Assembly: GCF_002775205.1 (NCBI RefSeq)
Contig: NC_036464.1
Span: 29,095,008-29,159,007, forward strand
Length of the DNA: 64,000 nucleotides
Direction: 5' to 3'
DNA from: Xiphophorus maculatus
Taxonomy: Eukaryota; Chordata; Actinopteri; Cyprinodontiformes; Poeciliidae
In this document: in pieces, positions 11,860 through 26,184 of the stretch
Numbering within the stretch: position 1 is the first letter of the stretch
Layout of the letters: the number at the start of each line of letters is the position of its first letter
Position numbers and translations under genes: made by a program
The notes under the pieces: model-generated
What the model was told of the DNA's origin: nothing
What the model saw: the letters and a program-made list of their open reading frames with translations, nothing else
The model's database searches: none

Positions 11860-12257
11860 ACAATTCCCTTCTCACCCACCGCGGGTGGTTCTTATCCTCT
11901 GAGCTCAGGTCCTCTACCAGAGGCCTGGGAGCTTGTGGGTTCTGCACAGTATCTTGGCTGTGTCAAGGACTGCACATTCCTGGACTGAGATGTCTGATGT
12001 TGTTCCTGGGATCTGTTGTAGCCATTGGTCCAGTTTGGGGGTGACTGCCCCGAGGGCCCCGATGACCACAGGCACCACTGTGGTCTTCACCTTCCAGGCC
12101 CTCTCCAGTTCCTCCCTGAGGCCCTGGTGTTTCTCTAGTTTCTCGTTCTCCTTTTTCCTGATGTTGCAGTCGCTTGGTATTGCTACATCTACCACAACGG
12201 CTTTCCTCTGTTGTTTATCCACTACGACAATGTCTGGTTGGTTCGCCATTACCATTT
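11860..12257 (-). mobile_element. 3' tail of a LINE with a restriction-like endonuclease (R4/Dong/Rex6-like)
   Basis: Reverse-strand frame from 12255 to about 11914 reads QPDIVVVDKQQRKAVVVDVA, IPSDCNIRKKE, LREELERAWKV, VVPVVIGALGAVTPKLDQWL, ending KILCRTHKLPGLW. The PDI...VVDVA block fits the PD-(D/E)xK endonuclease that follows the RT in LINEs of the R2/R4 group. The clade assignment comes from memory of the family and is less certain than the element type. It is 5'-truncated, and the upstream side is replaced by a (TA)n tract. Confidence 0.6.
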
Positions 12258-12287
12258 TATATATATATATGTATATATATATGTATA

Positions 12288-12371
<84 letters not shown>

Positions 12372-12376
12372 CATAC
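12258..12376. repeat. (TA)n microsatellite
   Basis: About 120 bp of nearly pure TA dinucleotides with a few GTATATAT variants. It abuts the 5' truncation point of the LINE tail. A shorter TA/AAT tract lies on the other side at 11800-11850. Long Tyr/Ile open frames across it are composition artefacts. Confidence 0.95.
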
Positions 12377-13146
12377 AGGTTTTATTTTATATCTAAAATA
12401 CATTTTCTCATTATTTCGAGATCTCTAAATAATGAGATGATTTATTTATTTATGTTTTACCAGAGTGGCGCAAACGGGCTTCCATATATGTTATGGTTAT
12501 GTAAGCGTGTTCATATGAGCAGATAAAAGACAAATAAAAGACAATGTAATCTTAGCATATGTTCTAAAAACATATGCTAAGATAATAAAAAACGTTAATC
12601 AAGACAAAGACAAGAACAGTAAAATCTTTCCCCATTAGCAAATCACCCACAGCCACTACAGCTTCTTTTTAGTAGGATAATAATTTATGAACTAGAAAAT
12701 TCCTGAAGAAATTTAACCGGGGCCTGCCAAAGTGTGCCCGTCGGTTTGGACCCAGCGTTCTGATGCTAGAAATTAGCATCAATGCTAAAGAAAGCTGCAA
12801 TCATATGAATACAATGACAAGAATGTTTACTAACATTGACTTGCACCATTCAGTATGATAAAGTAAGTGTATCAGCTAAAATTAGCAAAAATGCTAATGT
12901 TAGCGTGATTGCTGTCAGTAGCATGTGGGACATCACTGGGATGTTTTCTATAATGGTATTACTCCATTCAGTAGACTAAACATGGCTAATAAGTCAAATA
13001 AATAGCTAATAGCTTATATAAGCTAAAATGCTAATGCTAATGAACTGCCTTGCTGCCAAGGCAGTTCCCTGACCTGAGAGAAAAAGATAATGCAGAATAA
13101 TATTATTGCACCGCCTGTGGCGGTGCACTAACCTCAGGGGCATGTT

Positions 13147-13790
13147 GAGGCTTTTATTTTGAAATTTTTGTTAAGCTTAATTTCAAAGGTCCAAACTAAT
13201 CCCATGTCTAATAGTCATTGGGTTAAATCAGTTATTTATTGCTCAAAAGAGCAATTACCTAATGTAAGATTTCTCAAGGCTTTTATTTTGAAATTTTTGT
13301 TAAGCTTCATTTCAAAGTGCCAAACTAATCCCATGTGTAACAATTGCTGGGTTAAATCAGTTATATAATGCTCAAAAGAGCAATTATCTGATGTAAAAAT
13401 TGTCAAGGCTTTTATTTTGAAATTTTTGTTAAGCTTAATTTTAAATTGCCACACTAATCCCATGTGTAACAGTGCTTTGGATAAAAAAGTCACATAAAGC
13501 CAAAAAGAGCAATTATCTGATGTAAAAATATTCAAGGCTTTTATTTTGAAATTTTCAGTATGCTTCATTTCAAAGAGCTAAACTAATATCATGTGTAACA
13601 GTGCTTTGGATGAAAAAGTCAAATAAAGCCAAAAAGAGCAACTACATGATGTAAAAATATTCAAGGCTTTTATTTTGAAATTTTTAGTAAGCTTCATTTT
13701 AAATTGCCACACTAATCCCATGTGTAACAATGGTTGGGTAAAATCAGTTATATAATGCCCAAAACACAAGTAGTTCTAAAGGCCAGCTCA
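13147..13790. repeat. Tandem array of five 129-bp units
   Basis: The word AAGGCTTTTATTTTGAAATT begins each unit; its AGGC lies at 13148, 13277, 13406, 13535 and 13664, an exact 129-bp period. Units diverge by a few substitutions each. Because 129 is divisible by three, a repetitive frame stays open on the - strand. I take that as a by-product of period length rather than a gene. Confidence 0.95.
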
Positions 13791-13957
13791 GTCCTCCTCT
13801 GTAGTAACTGACAGTTCCTCCATGTTTGTAGTTCTGACATTCAGCTCAGACCTCTTTTGTAGGCACTCAGTGTCCGCCATGTTGTAGTTCTAACCTTCAG
13901 TCATTGTAGTTCTAAAGAGCAGTTCAGAGAGGCAGACTAAATTCTATGTCTATTTTG

Positions 13958-13991
13958 AGTCTAACTGACACTGTTTTGTGTCAGTTAGACT
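13958..13991. repeat. Perfect 14-bp hairpin
   Basis: AGTCTAACTGACAC (13958-13971), loop TGTTTT, then the exact reverse complement (13978-13991). It sits between the 129-bp satellite array and the right end of the candidate element. Confidence 0.8.
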
Positions 13992-14259
13992 TTTGTTTTG
14001 AGTTAAATTTGGCTCGTTTTTTGTTAATTATGTCGTCACAGTTACTCGAAATGCCAACAAAAGTAATAGCTCCCCTCACGGGATTGAGCCGCACGTTTTG
14101 ATATATATATTGTGAGGGGGCATGCAGCGGTACGAGCCGCATTAACGGTAGTAGGAAGCGGCAGTTATTTTGAGGTGTAGAACAATAGGTGCCTGCCATG
14201 CAATGCATAGGGATTACATCCCTATGCATTGCTATGGGCAGGCCCCAATAATAATTTTA

Positions 14260-16895
14260 TCCATAACACCCCCTAATCTGAATAATGCTAAATAATGATT
14301 TATATGTGATTCTAATAACAAAGACACACGATTTCATTGTAAACATGTGATTATTTTATTTAATAATATATATTTGATACTGTATGTAGAAATCCTTCTT
14401 TATAGGGACAAAAAGAAAAAAGAAATTGCTCTTGGGAGGCCCCCTAGTGGCCGCAGTAGGTCACGCTTCACCGGTAATATGAGCTGGAGTGCAACGTGCA
14501 GTGCAGCCCGAACCTCCAAAGCACCGATGGAAGTTAAGCAAAAGAATGTCGCAAAAAGGGATTTATCCTTGAGGGACAGAGAAAAGAAAGAGGAAGAATA
14601 GAAAAAAAGCCAAGGTAAAGGTATGTTTTCATGTGTTTTGATAATGTAATATTTATCAGAAAGATTTATGGAGCCGCTAATAGAAACTTAGCTTGATACG
14701 GTTCAGTTGGTGTGTTGGATAATGTTTGATTACAATAATTAAAACTACTCAATGTTTGACAAAATTATTTTACATCAGGCATACATGCCTACTGCATTAA
14801 TATATCAATGAGCTTCTCTAATAGGCAATATGTTGTTTGCTGCTGAGCACGATCATTTCTTTGGCTAAAACAAATATTTTTACATCAACTTCTAAATTAT
14901 GTGAAACTTCTCTTATTAAAATTATTTGAAGGCTCAGAATCAGCCCAGTACCGGTTCACATTCTCACCTGGTAACATTTTTAGCTATTCATAATTATGCC
15001 TAAGGGAAATTATTTCAGTCAAAGTATGTCATGAATATGTGTGTATGTATTCTATCTTAGGTAGGGCTAAACCTATTGTAGTTTTCTGCCTGATTACCGA
15101 TTACCTAGCTTTAAAAAGCCTTACCTGAAGATTTTGGCTGATACTATTTTTGTTTGTCTGAAATGTTGCTAGATATAGTAAGAAAGTCACTGAGTTGGCA
15201 ACAGTGAGGTGACTATTGTTAACTTTAAGCGTGCAGACATGACCTGGTGGGCTGGTCTGTCAGTCAAACCTTTTTAACTGTAGAACAGAAGAGGACAGTG
15301 GCTGATTTCTAAACCTTTGCTGAGGTGTATAAGAACGGGGGATAAGATCAGCTTCATATGCCGGCCGATCACCAATCTCCCAAATTTAAGGAAATCGGCG
15401 GACCGATAAATGTAACAAATATTATACATGCATATAGAATATATTGAAAACAATACTGTCAGAAATGCAATAAGTTTACAGCAGTTGTGCGAATGTTCTT
15501 ATCATCTGACTGTTGATTTCAGCAATCCACATTATGAGCAGAAAGAGAAGGCCCTATGGAGGCTTGGACCGACCCTGTATACCAGAGCAGAAGGAAAGCA
15601 TCCCAAGGAACCAAAATGATGCCAACCAGAGTCAAACTTACTCCAACTCATTCTGTTTCCCTGGTTCATACAGTACAAGGCTTAACCTCATGGATGCTGT
15701 TCTTCCGTGGACAGAAGACTGTTGTTCTGACAGTCAAAAAAGAAATCAAACATGTTTACAGATCTATGCCTGTTTTTTTTTTTAAATAAAATGTAATATT
15801 AACGCCACGTTGTCATTTTTTAAGTTTGTCTACACATATTTTGGGATATATGGTAATGTAAGATAATTTTGAACGATATAATACCCATTGTCTGCCAACA
15901 AAGTTGTGTATTTACCACCAGTGAAGAAAAGTTTAATGATATGATGTAGACCTATCAGGCCCCAAAAAATTTACATGAATCAATATTGATTCCTTAACTG
16001 TCATTCAATATAAAATCAATCTAAATGCGCATGTACATGTAGATCCATATTCAGAGCAACATTGATATAGTGTCAGTTATGGTTGAGACCTTAACGTTGA
16101 TTCAAGATGTAAGTCATCGACCACTTTCAAAATCGTTTCAGTGTTTCTGCCTAACGTTGTCTAAAAGTTTATTTACTAATATTTTCCTATCAGGGTTTCA
16201 GGGAGCAGAAAGCAGTGATCCCTGGTATGTCAGACAGCACTGCATCAACAACCAACAGTCATCACTGCAGTCATAGTCAAAAGTAAGTACACCCTCTTTA
16301 ATTTCTGCTCTGCTGCTGCAGTTCCAATGTAACGTGAACTTTGAATTCCCAGATTATTTTCTTTTAGTTTATGTTTTTAGTGGTTTCTTATTTCTTTGCC
16401 ATAATTCCATAAAACCATAAACTAATTGTTTTGTAGTATTACATGGACAAAAATGGTTGAAGTGCAGATTTCCATCTGATTAGTCACTCCTTGCAATTGC
16501 TAAACATTGACCTGCTGAGGAATCTACAAGGATGGAATGTTGTTTTTTTTCTGGTTCTGTTCAGTAAATAATGACTCAATGTAATCTCAGCTGCTCTTGT
16601 ACTGAGCTCATTTTAATTTTATTCATATCCCAATAAATGAAACCCTAGAACTAGTTCTAGGGTTCATCATACAATTCATAGTTTCACTACCAGAGGGAGA
16701 CAAATCCCCACCAATGAAGAGTCCTGTTGTTTACCAGTTAAAGCAGCCTCTGCCTCCATCAGAGCTGAATAGAACCTGGTCAGCAGAATAAAAGCAGAAG
16801 TGTTTGTGTTCACACTGGGAGTCATGAGAAGGACTCATGTTTTCAAATCTCAGCAAGTGAACTTTGCTCTGACTCTCACTCAGTCTGAGCAGTCA
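14260..16895. other. Intergenic stretch without a supported gene
   Basis: AT-rich sequence. An acceptor-like CAG precedes short open frames at 15513-15785 (starting MSRKRRPYGG), but there is no conserved domain, downstream exon or donor to support a gene. An in-frame sequence at about 16200 is likewise unsupported. Confidence 0.4.
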
Positions 16896-16903
16896 GTCCA
16901 GTC

Positions 16904-17860
16904 CAGTGGTGGGAAGTAACGAAGTACAAGTACTTCGTTACTGTACTTAAGTACAATTTTCGTGTATCTGTACTTTACTTAAGTAGATTTAATAATGGAT
17001 ACTTTCTACTTTTACTCCACTACATTTAACAGTAAGTATCTGTACTTTCTACTTCACTACATTTCTATATAGCGTTTCGTTACACGTTACATCCAAGACG
17101 CATTTCAGTTTTTTGATTTGTTCGTTAGTTTGAAAGTATCCAATGGCGAGAGCAGAATCAGTCCGCTGAACCAATCCAAAGCGGGAAATAACCATTAGGC
17201 CCTCCCTCAAGAAGAGCAGCACAGTACGCAGGACCTGCAGAATCATTAACTCCCAGAATGGAGTCCAAGGATAGTCATCCTCCAGAAGACCTGCCCCACC
17301 CATGGCCTTATTTAAAAAGATTTCTTTGAAATAACTGGGTCAAAAAACGCTTCCTGGAGATTCCAATGCCGCCTTTGCCTTCCCCGAAAGCATGAAATTC
17401 TATCTTTCAAAAATTCACCATCAAATTTGAAAAAACATATTGAGGTAAGTTAAGTTGCTAAATGCTATCGATGTTAAATTAATTTGTGTTAGTGAAGTTT
17501 TATGTAATCTTAGCAAGCTTTTTGTTGAACTCGACTGCAGTAAATAAATACGATTACTGTATATTGTTATAAGCTAGCATGAACTTGCAAGTAACAGCAT
17601 TGCTCATTAAAATGGTACATTACTGATTTATTAAAACTAAATACGATAGGTACACTTAATGACATTATATAAGCCGTTAGGTATTATGGTCGGCAAGTAC
17701 TTTTACTTTTAATACTTAAGTAGTTTTAAAAGCTTGTACTTTCTTACTTTTACTTAAGTAAAATAATAATGTGGTACTTTGACTTTTACTTGAGTAAATT
17801 TTTGTCTGTGTATTTGTACTTTTACTTAAGTACATTGTATGAGTACTTTCTCCACCACTG
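16904..17860. mobile_element. hAT-superfamily derivative, 957 bp, with 8-bp target duplication
   Basis: The left terminus is CAGTGGTGGGAAGTA and the right terminus TACTTTCTCCACCACTG, imperfect inverted repeats around CAGTGGTGG. The flanks carry a perfect 8-bp duplication, GTCCAGTC, at 16896-16903 and 17861-17868, diagnostic of hAT. Both subterminal regions are rich in TACTTAAGTA words. It is internally deleted: it keeps only the first transposase exon (see 17291-17444) and lacks the catalytic and dimerisation parts. Confidence 0.93.
17291..17444 (+). pseudogene. BED zinc-finger exon of a hAT transposase (remnant)
   Basis: The + strand reads HPWPYLKR, then after a 1-nt shift FFEITGSKNASWRFQCRLCL, ending SPSNLKKHIE directly before a GTAAGT donor (17445). 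The W...C-x2-C...SPSNLKKHI pattern is the N-terminal BED finger of hAT transposases, which binds element ends. The second exon is missing, so the element cannot be autonomous. Confidence 0.75.
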
Positions 17861-17868
17861 GTCCAGTC

Positions 17869-18890
17869 TGACTAGTTGCTGCACCAAGAAGCAACCAGCA
17901 TGTCTCTTCATGAGACAATTATGAAACATTTTCATCAGAGTTTCTCTCCTTTCTCATGAAGAATTTATCAAACTGCCTCATACTTTCTACTTCCTGGTCA
18001 TCAAATGTCCCTTTCTATTTCCTCTGTTAAACTGGACCAAATTCCTGACAAATAAACTCACGTATTATTTACAGCAGAAGTTCCGGTTCACAACAAGTGC
18101 TCTGAAACAGGGATGGCTGGTTCAGTCCAAGACCTTTTTCACTAATTTAGGGTGAATAAAAAATCTTTAGTTTTACTGAGTGCTGCAGATTTATGATGGT
18201 TTAATTAATTGATAATTAACTGTGTTAAGGTCCAGAAGACTGTGAAACCACACAAAACCGTGTCTGATATCAGACCTTTCAGTGTGTTCTAGAGCCATCA
18301 GAACCAGTGATAAACTCAGAATTCTGGTGATTCTAGTTGTCAGTAGCGACCATGGACGGTTATGTTATGGATCATGTATATAATGGGTTCTACAGTCTTT
18401 GGTGGCAACATGCTGACAGACAAACCGGGTTGAGTCTGTTTCTTGATTCCACTACAGAAGCAGGACTTCGTCACACTCAGAGTCCAGATGTTGCTGGGTT
18501 TTATGTGTGAGTATGAAAAGGAACAGGGAAGTGTCTACAAGTCTGATTAGTGAAGAAGTTAAAATCCAGGAGAAATTATGCTCTGGAACTGACGTGAGCT
18601 TTCAGCAGGACAAGAACTGTGAGTCAGAACTGATCCATCAGAAATCAGTCACATCTGACTTCACACAAACATGAAGGGACTGTTTGGAGTCCAAATCAAG
18701 GCCACAGAAAGCAGAAACATGTCCATGTGTCCTCTATCAGAATAGAACCACAGAATAAATGGGAAAAGGAGGGAAAAGAACATTTGATTATGCGGGAACC
18801 TGAAGGCACATTGTTCCAGGAACTCCCCTCCTGCTCCCATTGCCCTCCCTCCTACCTGTCCCACCTCCATCACGGGTGAAGCTCCGCCTC
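17869..18890. other. Intergenic stretch upstream of a duplicated NLR leader
   Basis: No open frame or repeat that I can name. By analogy with the leader exon that follows, the proximal part may include the promoter of a second NLR gene. I cannot compare it with the first gene because that region lies outside the window. Confidence 0.3.
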
Positions 18891-18899
18891 CGTCCATGA

Positions 18900-18970
18900 A
18901 GCAGATCACCTGAGTCTCAATCTGTGATGCAGATGTTCTCCGTCAACTCTTTGGATAATTTGAACAAACT
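18900..18970 (+). other. Duplicated NLR-type 5' leader exon (second copy)
   Basis: CAGATGTTCTCCGTCAACTC then TTTGGATAATTTGAACAAACT|GTGAGT matches the exon at 1-79 with scattered substitutions. The following intron also matches (TTTGTCTTCAGGA, CTCTGATGTTTGGAGAACAT, CTGATTTCAGC) for about 115 bp, to about 19085. No coding exon of an NLR follows in this window. Either the paralogue's body was displaced by transposons or this is a leftover leader. Confidence 0.55.
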
Positions 18971-19609
18971 GTGAGTTTGTTTTGCTTATTTCCTACTTGA
19001 ACTTTGTCTTCAGGAGCCTTTCTGTTTGTCTCTGCTCTCTGATGTTTGGAGAACATGTTCACTTCTGATTTCAGCACAAAGAACTCATGTAGAGAATTGT
19101 TAGTCTACATTTTCTACTGTAGGACAATCTACAGTAGAAAATGTGTTGTATCTTAATTATAGGATTAATATAACCGAACATCCCATTTGGATTTTGTTTT
19201 CTGTTAAAATATTTTTATTTCCTGCATCTAAGCTGTTGTTTGTGGTTCTGCTTCTCCTTTAGTCTTTCCAGTCAAACTGGAATCTCTCCATTCCTTCAAC
19301 ATCATCTTTTAGTTTCTGATTGTTCTCAAACATTCTCTGTTTCTTGAATTTATTACTGATTTATCCTCAGTCTATTTTTCATGGCAATAAAAGCAAAACA
19401 AACATTTTAATAGTCTTCATTAAACGCCTCCCAGCAACTGAGATCTAATATGTGTCTTTGTATTTTCCTAATCTAAAGTCCTCTGAAAACTAACCAGTAA
19501 TAATGAAACTGATGCTACGAATACTGATCTTCTGCTGCTTTGTCAATCAGCTGAAATTATTATTATGTTGAAGTGAGTCAATGTAATGAACTTAAGCCTC
19601 CAGTCAGAA

Positions 19610-21930
<2,321 letters not shown>

Positions 21931-22133
21931 GTCTTAATATCTTGGATATCTTGGTGATTTTAATTTTCATATCGACAATCCATTGGATCGCGGCAGTAAA
22001 GAGCTACGCCAGATCCTGAATAACTACGGACTGATCCAACATGTCTTGGAACCCACACATAATCATGGACACACTTTGGACCTTATTATTTCATTTTCAG
22101 ATCACTTTTGTATTTTTTGGGACAGCTTTCTCC

Positions 22134-23358
22134 TATTAAGGAAGAATAATTTAAAATTAACTTTGGACAAAACGTTTGGCTCTCTCTTCCTTAAACTTCC
22201 GGGTCCTCCTAGCGGGCGGCGTGCAGGAACAAGGAAACAACAACATAGCGTGTTGACGTCACAGAGTTTAATCCCATACAAAGCAACGCATGAATCAATC
22301 AACAAAGCTGCAGAGGAACAGAGATATGCATTCTTTACCTTATACAGACAAAGACAGGCAAGACAAAGACAAACAAAAAACAAAACAAAGACGCGTCTTT
22401 GGAGAGAGCCGATGCAAAAAAGCAAAAATAATGGCAGCTCTCTGAATTTTTTACTCCTGACACGAAGTCTTATACTAAAGGTGTGTCTTGTCTTTTTAAT
22501 ATATTCACTTAAGGCGTAGCTCTCGTCGGCCAACTGGAAGCTACCTTGGACACTCAGAGAAACTTAGAAACTCCCCCTAATTTTACGGTAAAGATCAAAG
22601 ACCATTTGCTCTCTGGTAAAAACAAAAGAGCCAACAGCTGCGTCCTGACCCCCTGTGGTTCTTAAATCCAGTAATTTTGGTTCAAGGAAAGGTTATCTTT
22701 ACAAACCCCAGTTTTGCTCCTTTACAGTCAGCACCTCAAAAGATTGAGTCCTGCCAAAAATAACACATAAAATCAACAGAACAAAATGAGGTATAATTCC
22801 TGAGCAATTTTCTAATACTAAACAAAACATTTTCATTCAAACAATTTCAATTTGATTCTGATATAGTCACAGATAGTACAATTTTCAAATACATTCATCA
22901 TTTGCTAGATTAGTAGTTTTAAAATGAGATAATACAATCTTCAGTAAAAACATGGTATTAATACTTAGAAAAATGTCTTAGAAATTAAATGTTAGCGGTT
23001 TCAACCTTCTATGTTGTATTAAGTTTCACACCATCCCAGATGTTGGTTTCTGGCAGGCTTTTGATCTGCTGTGAACAGAACAGGCTTCTCTCCCCCAAGC
23101 TCCAGTGATTCTGCCCTGCAGGATATGCTAATTTTATGGCCTCCTGTGCTCTAGCAGCACAGCGGGAGACCCATTTGAGGGATCTGCATTTGGCCCCTGT
23201 TGTCTGAATGCTTGGTCATCTGGTTTAATTTTGAATCCTTAACACAAACCTGTTCAAAATAAAGAAATTTGTTCAAAATAAGAGTGTTCAATATACCTCT
23301 TACACATGCCGTAAGATTAACTGTATTAAGCACTAAAAATAATCATTTTTCCTCAACA
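22134..23358 (-). mobile_element. Solo LTR copy A (1225 bp, long variant)
   Basis: Flanked by the 4-bp duplication CTCC (22130-22133 and 23359-23362). It shares GTGTTGACGTCACAGAG, AAAGCTGCAGAGGAACAGAG and the final GATTAACTGTATTAAGCACT block with copies B-D. It is about 500 bp longer because of extra sequence at 22600-23200. Its first bases are TATTAAGG instead of TGTTAA. I infer - orientation from copies C and D. Confidence 0.85.
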
Positions 23359-23528
23359 CTCCCTGCACAAAAAGACAACTATACACAAGTAATTTCAAAA
23401 AGATGCATTACGGAAACTACTGCGGATCAATATATTCGGGCTTTTTCATCAACTGCTATACACTCCTGTGCATCTTTGAGTGATCTAATAGACAATTTTA
23501 TTTTTAAAATTGAGAAGGTTATTGACAC

Positions 23529-24266
23529 TGTTAAAAAAGAGGATCATTTAATGCTAGCTTTGGATAAAACGTTTTGGCTCCTTCTTCCTCTTTAATTTTT
23601 CCCAGGATCCTCGACGAGTGGCGGCGTCGTACTAAAGTGAAACAACAACAAAGCGTGTTGACGTCACAGATCACAGAGTTTAATCCCACACAAAGTAACG
23701 CATGAATCAACTAACAAAGCTGCAGAGGTACAGAGATATGCATTTTCTCATAAAAATAAAGACACACAAGGGGAAGACAGACAAACATAAAACAAAGACA
23801 AAAAAGGCAAAAAATAGCGGCCGCTGTCTCTCTCCCTGGATTTTTTCCTAACACGGAATCTTAAACTAAAGAGGTGTTTCCCTATTTAATATATGCAGTC
23901 AAGGCGTTCCGTTCTTTGACCTATTAGAAACTCCGTAGGGACTCAGAGAAACTTGGAAACTCCCCTCATTTATGGCAAAGGTGTCTGGTTTTTGTCTAAG
24001 CAAAAGGGCGGACCACTTAGTGCTCATCGCTGTCTGATACGGGAAGATCCCTGGCGCCAAAAAGTCTCTTCCCCCATCAGAATGTAAATTTTATTGCCTT
24101 GTGTGTCAGCGGGGGAGGAAAAGGGCCCTGCTTTGTTTGAATGTCTGCTATTCAGCTCCCACATGCTCAGAAGAAACCTGTTCCAAATAAGAGTATTGAA
24201 TATACCTTTACACATGTCGTAAGATTAACTGTATTAAACACTAAAATTAATCATTTTTCCTTAACA
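23529..24266 (-). mobile_element. Solo LTR copy B (738 bp)
   Basis: Begins TGTTAAAAAAGAGGATC and ends CCTTAACA (TG...CA, with TGTTAA/TTAACA inverted termini). The 4-bp duplication ACAC lies at 23525-23528 and 24267-24270. The uninterrupted target is preserved in the other LINE copy at about 55970. No internal gag/pol sequence is present, so this is a recombination product of two LTRs. Confidence 0.92.
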
Positions 24267-25480
24267 ACACCATTGCTCCTGTTACTACAATAATATCTGG
24301 GAAACGTAAACCACCTTGGAGAAATTTTGAGTCGGTTAGAATAGGGAAAAAGTGTGCCGGAGAGCAGAACGTCGGTGGCGTAAAACTAAACTACAAACCC
24401 ATTTAAATATCTACAAAGATAAACTCAAAATGTTTAATTCTGAACTAAGAAATGCAAGACAGAGTTTTTTTTCAAATGTCATTTCTACCTCTATCAACAA
24501 CTCCACCTTCCTCTGTTAACCGTGAATTTTTCTCCTCTGAGGCCTGTGACAAATTTGCCACCATTTTTATAAATAAAACTGTGAAAATAAGGGAAACAAT
24601 AAACTCCTCTGTGTCTGCTGTTGGGAAACAATGAACTATGTTTTCCCCTAAACAGAATTTACCTATGATGACCCACTTTAACCTGATCACTCAAAAGGAT
24701 TTGAGTTACACTTTACATTGTATGAAATCATCCACCTGTTCCCTTGACATCATACCCACCAGTTTATTCTTAAAGGTCTCAGAGGTTTTGGCTCCGGACC
24801 TTTAACAAATAATTAACAAGTCACTCTCCTCTGGAGTCTTTCCTCAAAAAATAAAAATAAAACTGAAATATTAGTGCTTGGACCAAAAGAGCATAGATTA
24901 AATATAATCACCCACCTTCAGTCCATTGGATTAAAACATTCTGACGAAGCCAAGAATCTGGGGGTGATCATGGATCCTGATCTGAACTTTAATAACCACA
25001 TCAAATCTATCATAAAAACATCATACTACAATCTAAAAAATATTGCTAAAATTACACAACTCATGTCCCCACAAGACTACCCTAAAAATTAGTTCATGCC
25101 TTTGTTTTTAGTAGACTCGATTACTGCAATGGAATTTTTACTGGATTATCAAAAAAAAGCAATAAGACAGCTCCAGCTTCTCCAGAATGCTGCTGCAAGA
25201 GTCCTAACTAAAACAAAAAGAGATCAACATATCAGTCCAGTTCTAAAATCCCTTCACTGGCTGCCTGTTGCTCAAAGCATAGAATTTAAAATCTCCTTAA
25301 TGGTTTACAAAGCACTTCATAATAGAAACCCAGACTACATTTCTGATCTTCTTCAACCATATATACCACTCAGACCTTTAAGATCATCAGAATCAAACCT
25401 TCTAACTATTCCGAGAGTCAGAACTAAACACGGTGAAGCAGCTTTTAGCTTTTATGCTCCAACACTCTGGAATAAGCTTC

Positions 25481-26184
25481 TGTTAAGGAGGAAAGTTATT
25501 AGGTTAGCTTAAATTTTGGAAAAAGCATGGCTCTCCTTTTCCTCCTGTTAGCCGGGTCCCGAGCAGATGTCGTCACAGCTGGCAAGGAGACGGCGAGGCA
25601 CAATGACGTCACAGATCACAGAGTTTAATTCATACAAAGCAATCGACAACAAAGCTGCAGAGATACAGAGATATGCATTTTCTCATAAGAATAAAGACAC
25701 ACAAGGGGAGACAAACGAACATAGAACACAGACAAAAAACAAAAATTAGCGGCCGCTCTCTCTCTCTCTTGGCATGCTCCGTGTACGTAATTTTATACCA
25801 AATAGGTGTTTCCCTATTTAATTTATGCAGCCAAGGCGTTCCTCGTGCTGACCTATTAGAAACTCCCCTCATTATGGCAAAGGTGTCTGTTTTTTGTCCA
25901 AGCAAAAGGGCGGGCCACTTAGGTGCTCATCGCTGCCTGATACGGAAGATCCCTGGCGCCAAACGTCCTAAGATGAGATTTCACAGACACCTCCGAAGTC
26001 CCCTCTCCCATTGGAATGTAAATTTTATTGCTTTGTGTGTGGGGGAGGCAAAAGGGCCCTGCTTCTCCAGCTGAATTCCCAAATGCTCAACAGAAACTGT
26101 TCCAAATTAAAATGTTGGCTATACCTTTACACATGTCGTGGATTATCTGTATTAAACACTAGAAAATAATCATTTACCTTTACA
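25481..26184 (-). mobile_element. Solo LTR copy C (704 bp)
   Basis: Begins TGTTAAGGAGG and ends CCTTTACA. The target duplication CTTC lies at 25477-25480 and 26185-26188, inside the LINE sequence AATAAGCTTCCTGCTCACTG, which is intact at about 54100 on the other strand. On the - strand a TATAAAATT box is conserved with copy D. Confidence 0.92.

Larger units (their letters stand above)
12720..14245. mobile_element. Candidate non-autonomous DNA element with internal satellite
   Basis: The left side begins GGGGCCTGCC (12720) and the right side ends with its reverse complement GGCAGGCCCC (to 14245). The right-hand 230 bp is the reverse complement of sequence starting at 63120, which shares the same GGGGCCTGCCATGCAA start and the CCGTTAATGCGGCTC block. 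So this is a dispersed repeat family. Between the ends lie GCTAATGCTAA-rich sequence, a 129-bp satellite array (13147-13790) and two hairpins. There is no coding capacity. The left boundary rests only on the 10-bp inverted match. Confidence 0.45.

Noticed and set aside
12174..12526. Overlapping open frames rich in Tyr and Ile
   Set aside because: They are translations of the (TA)n microsatellite and have no independent support.
13236..13769. Apparent protein with 43-residue repeats on the - strand
   Set aside because: The repeat follows from a 129-bp satellite period divisible by three. There is no start context, splice signals or recognisable domain.
13147..13790. CRISPR-like array
   Set aside because: The units are uninterrupted 129-bp tandem copies with no unique spacers, and the context is a fish genome.
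15428..15789. Short open frames after an acceptor-like CAG (MSRKRRPYGG...)
   Set aside because: Three frames are open at once over the same stretch, no domain is recognisable and no partner exon was found.
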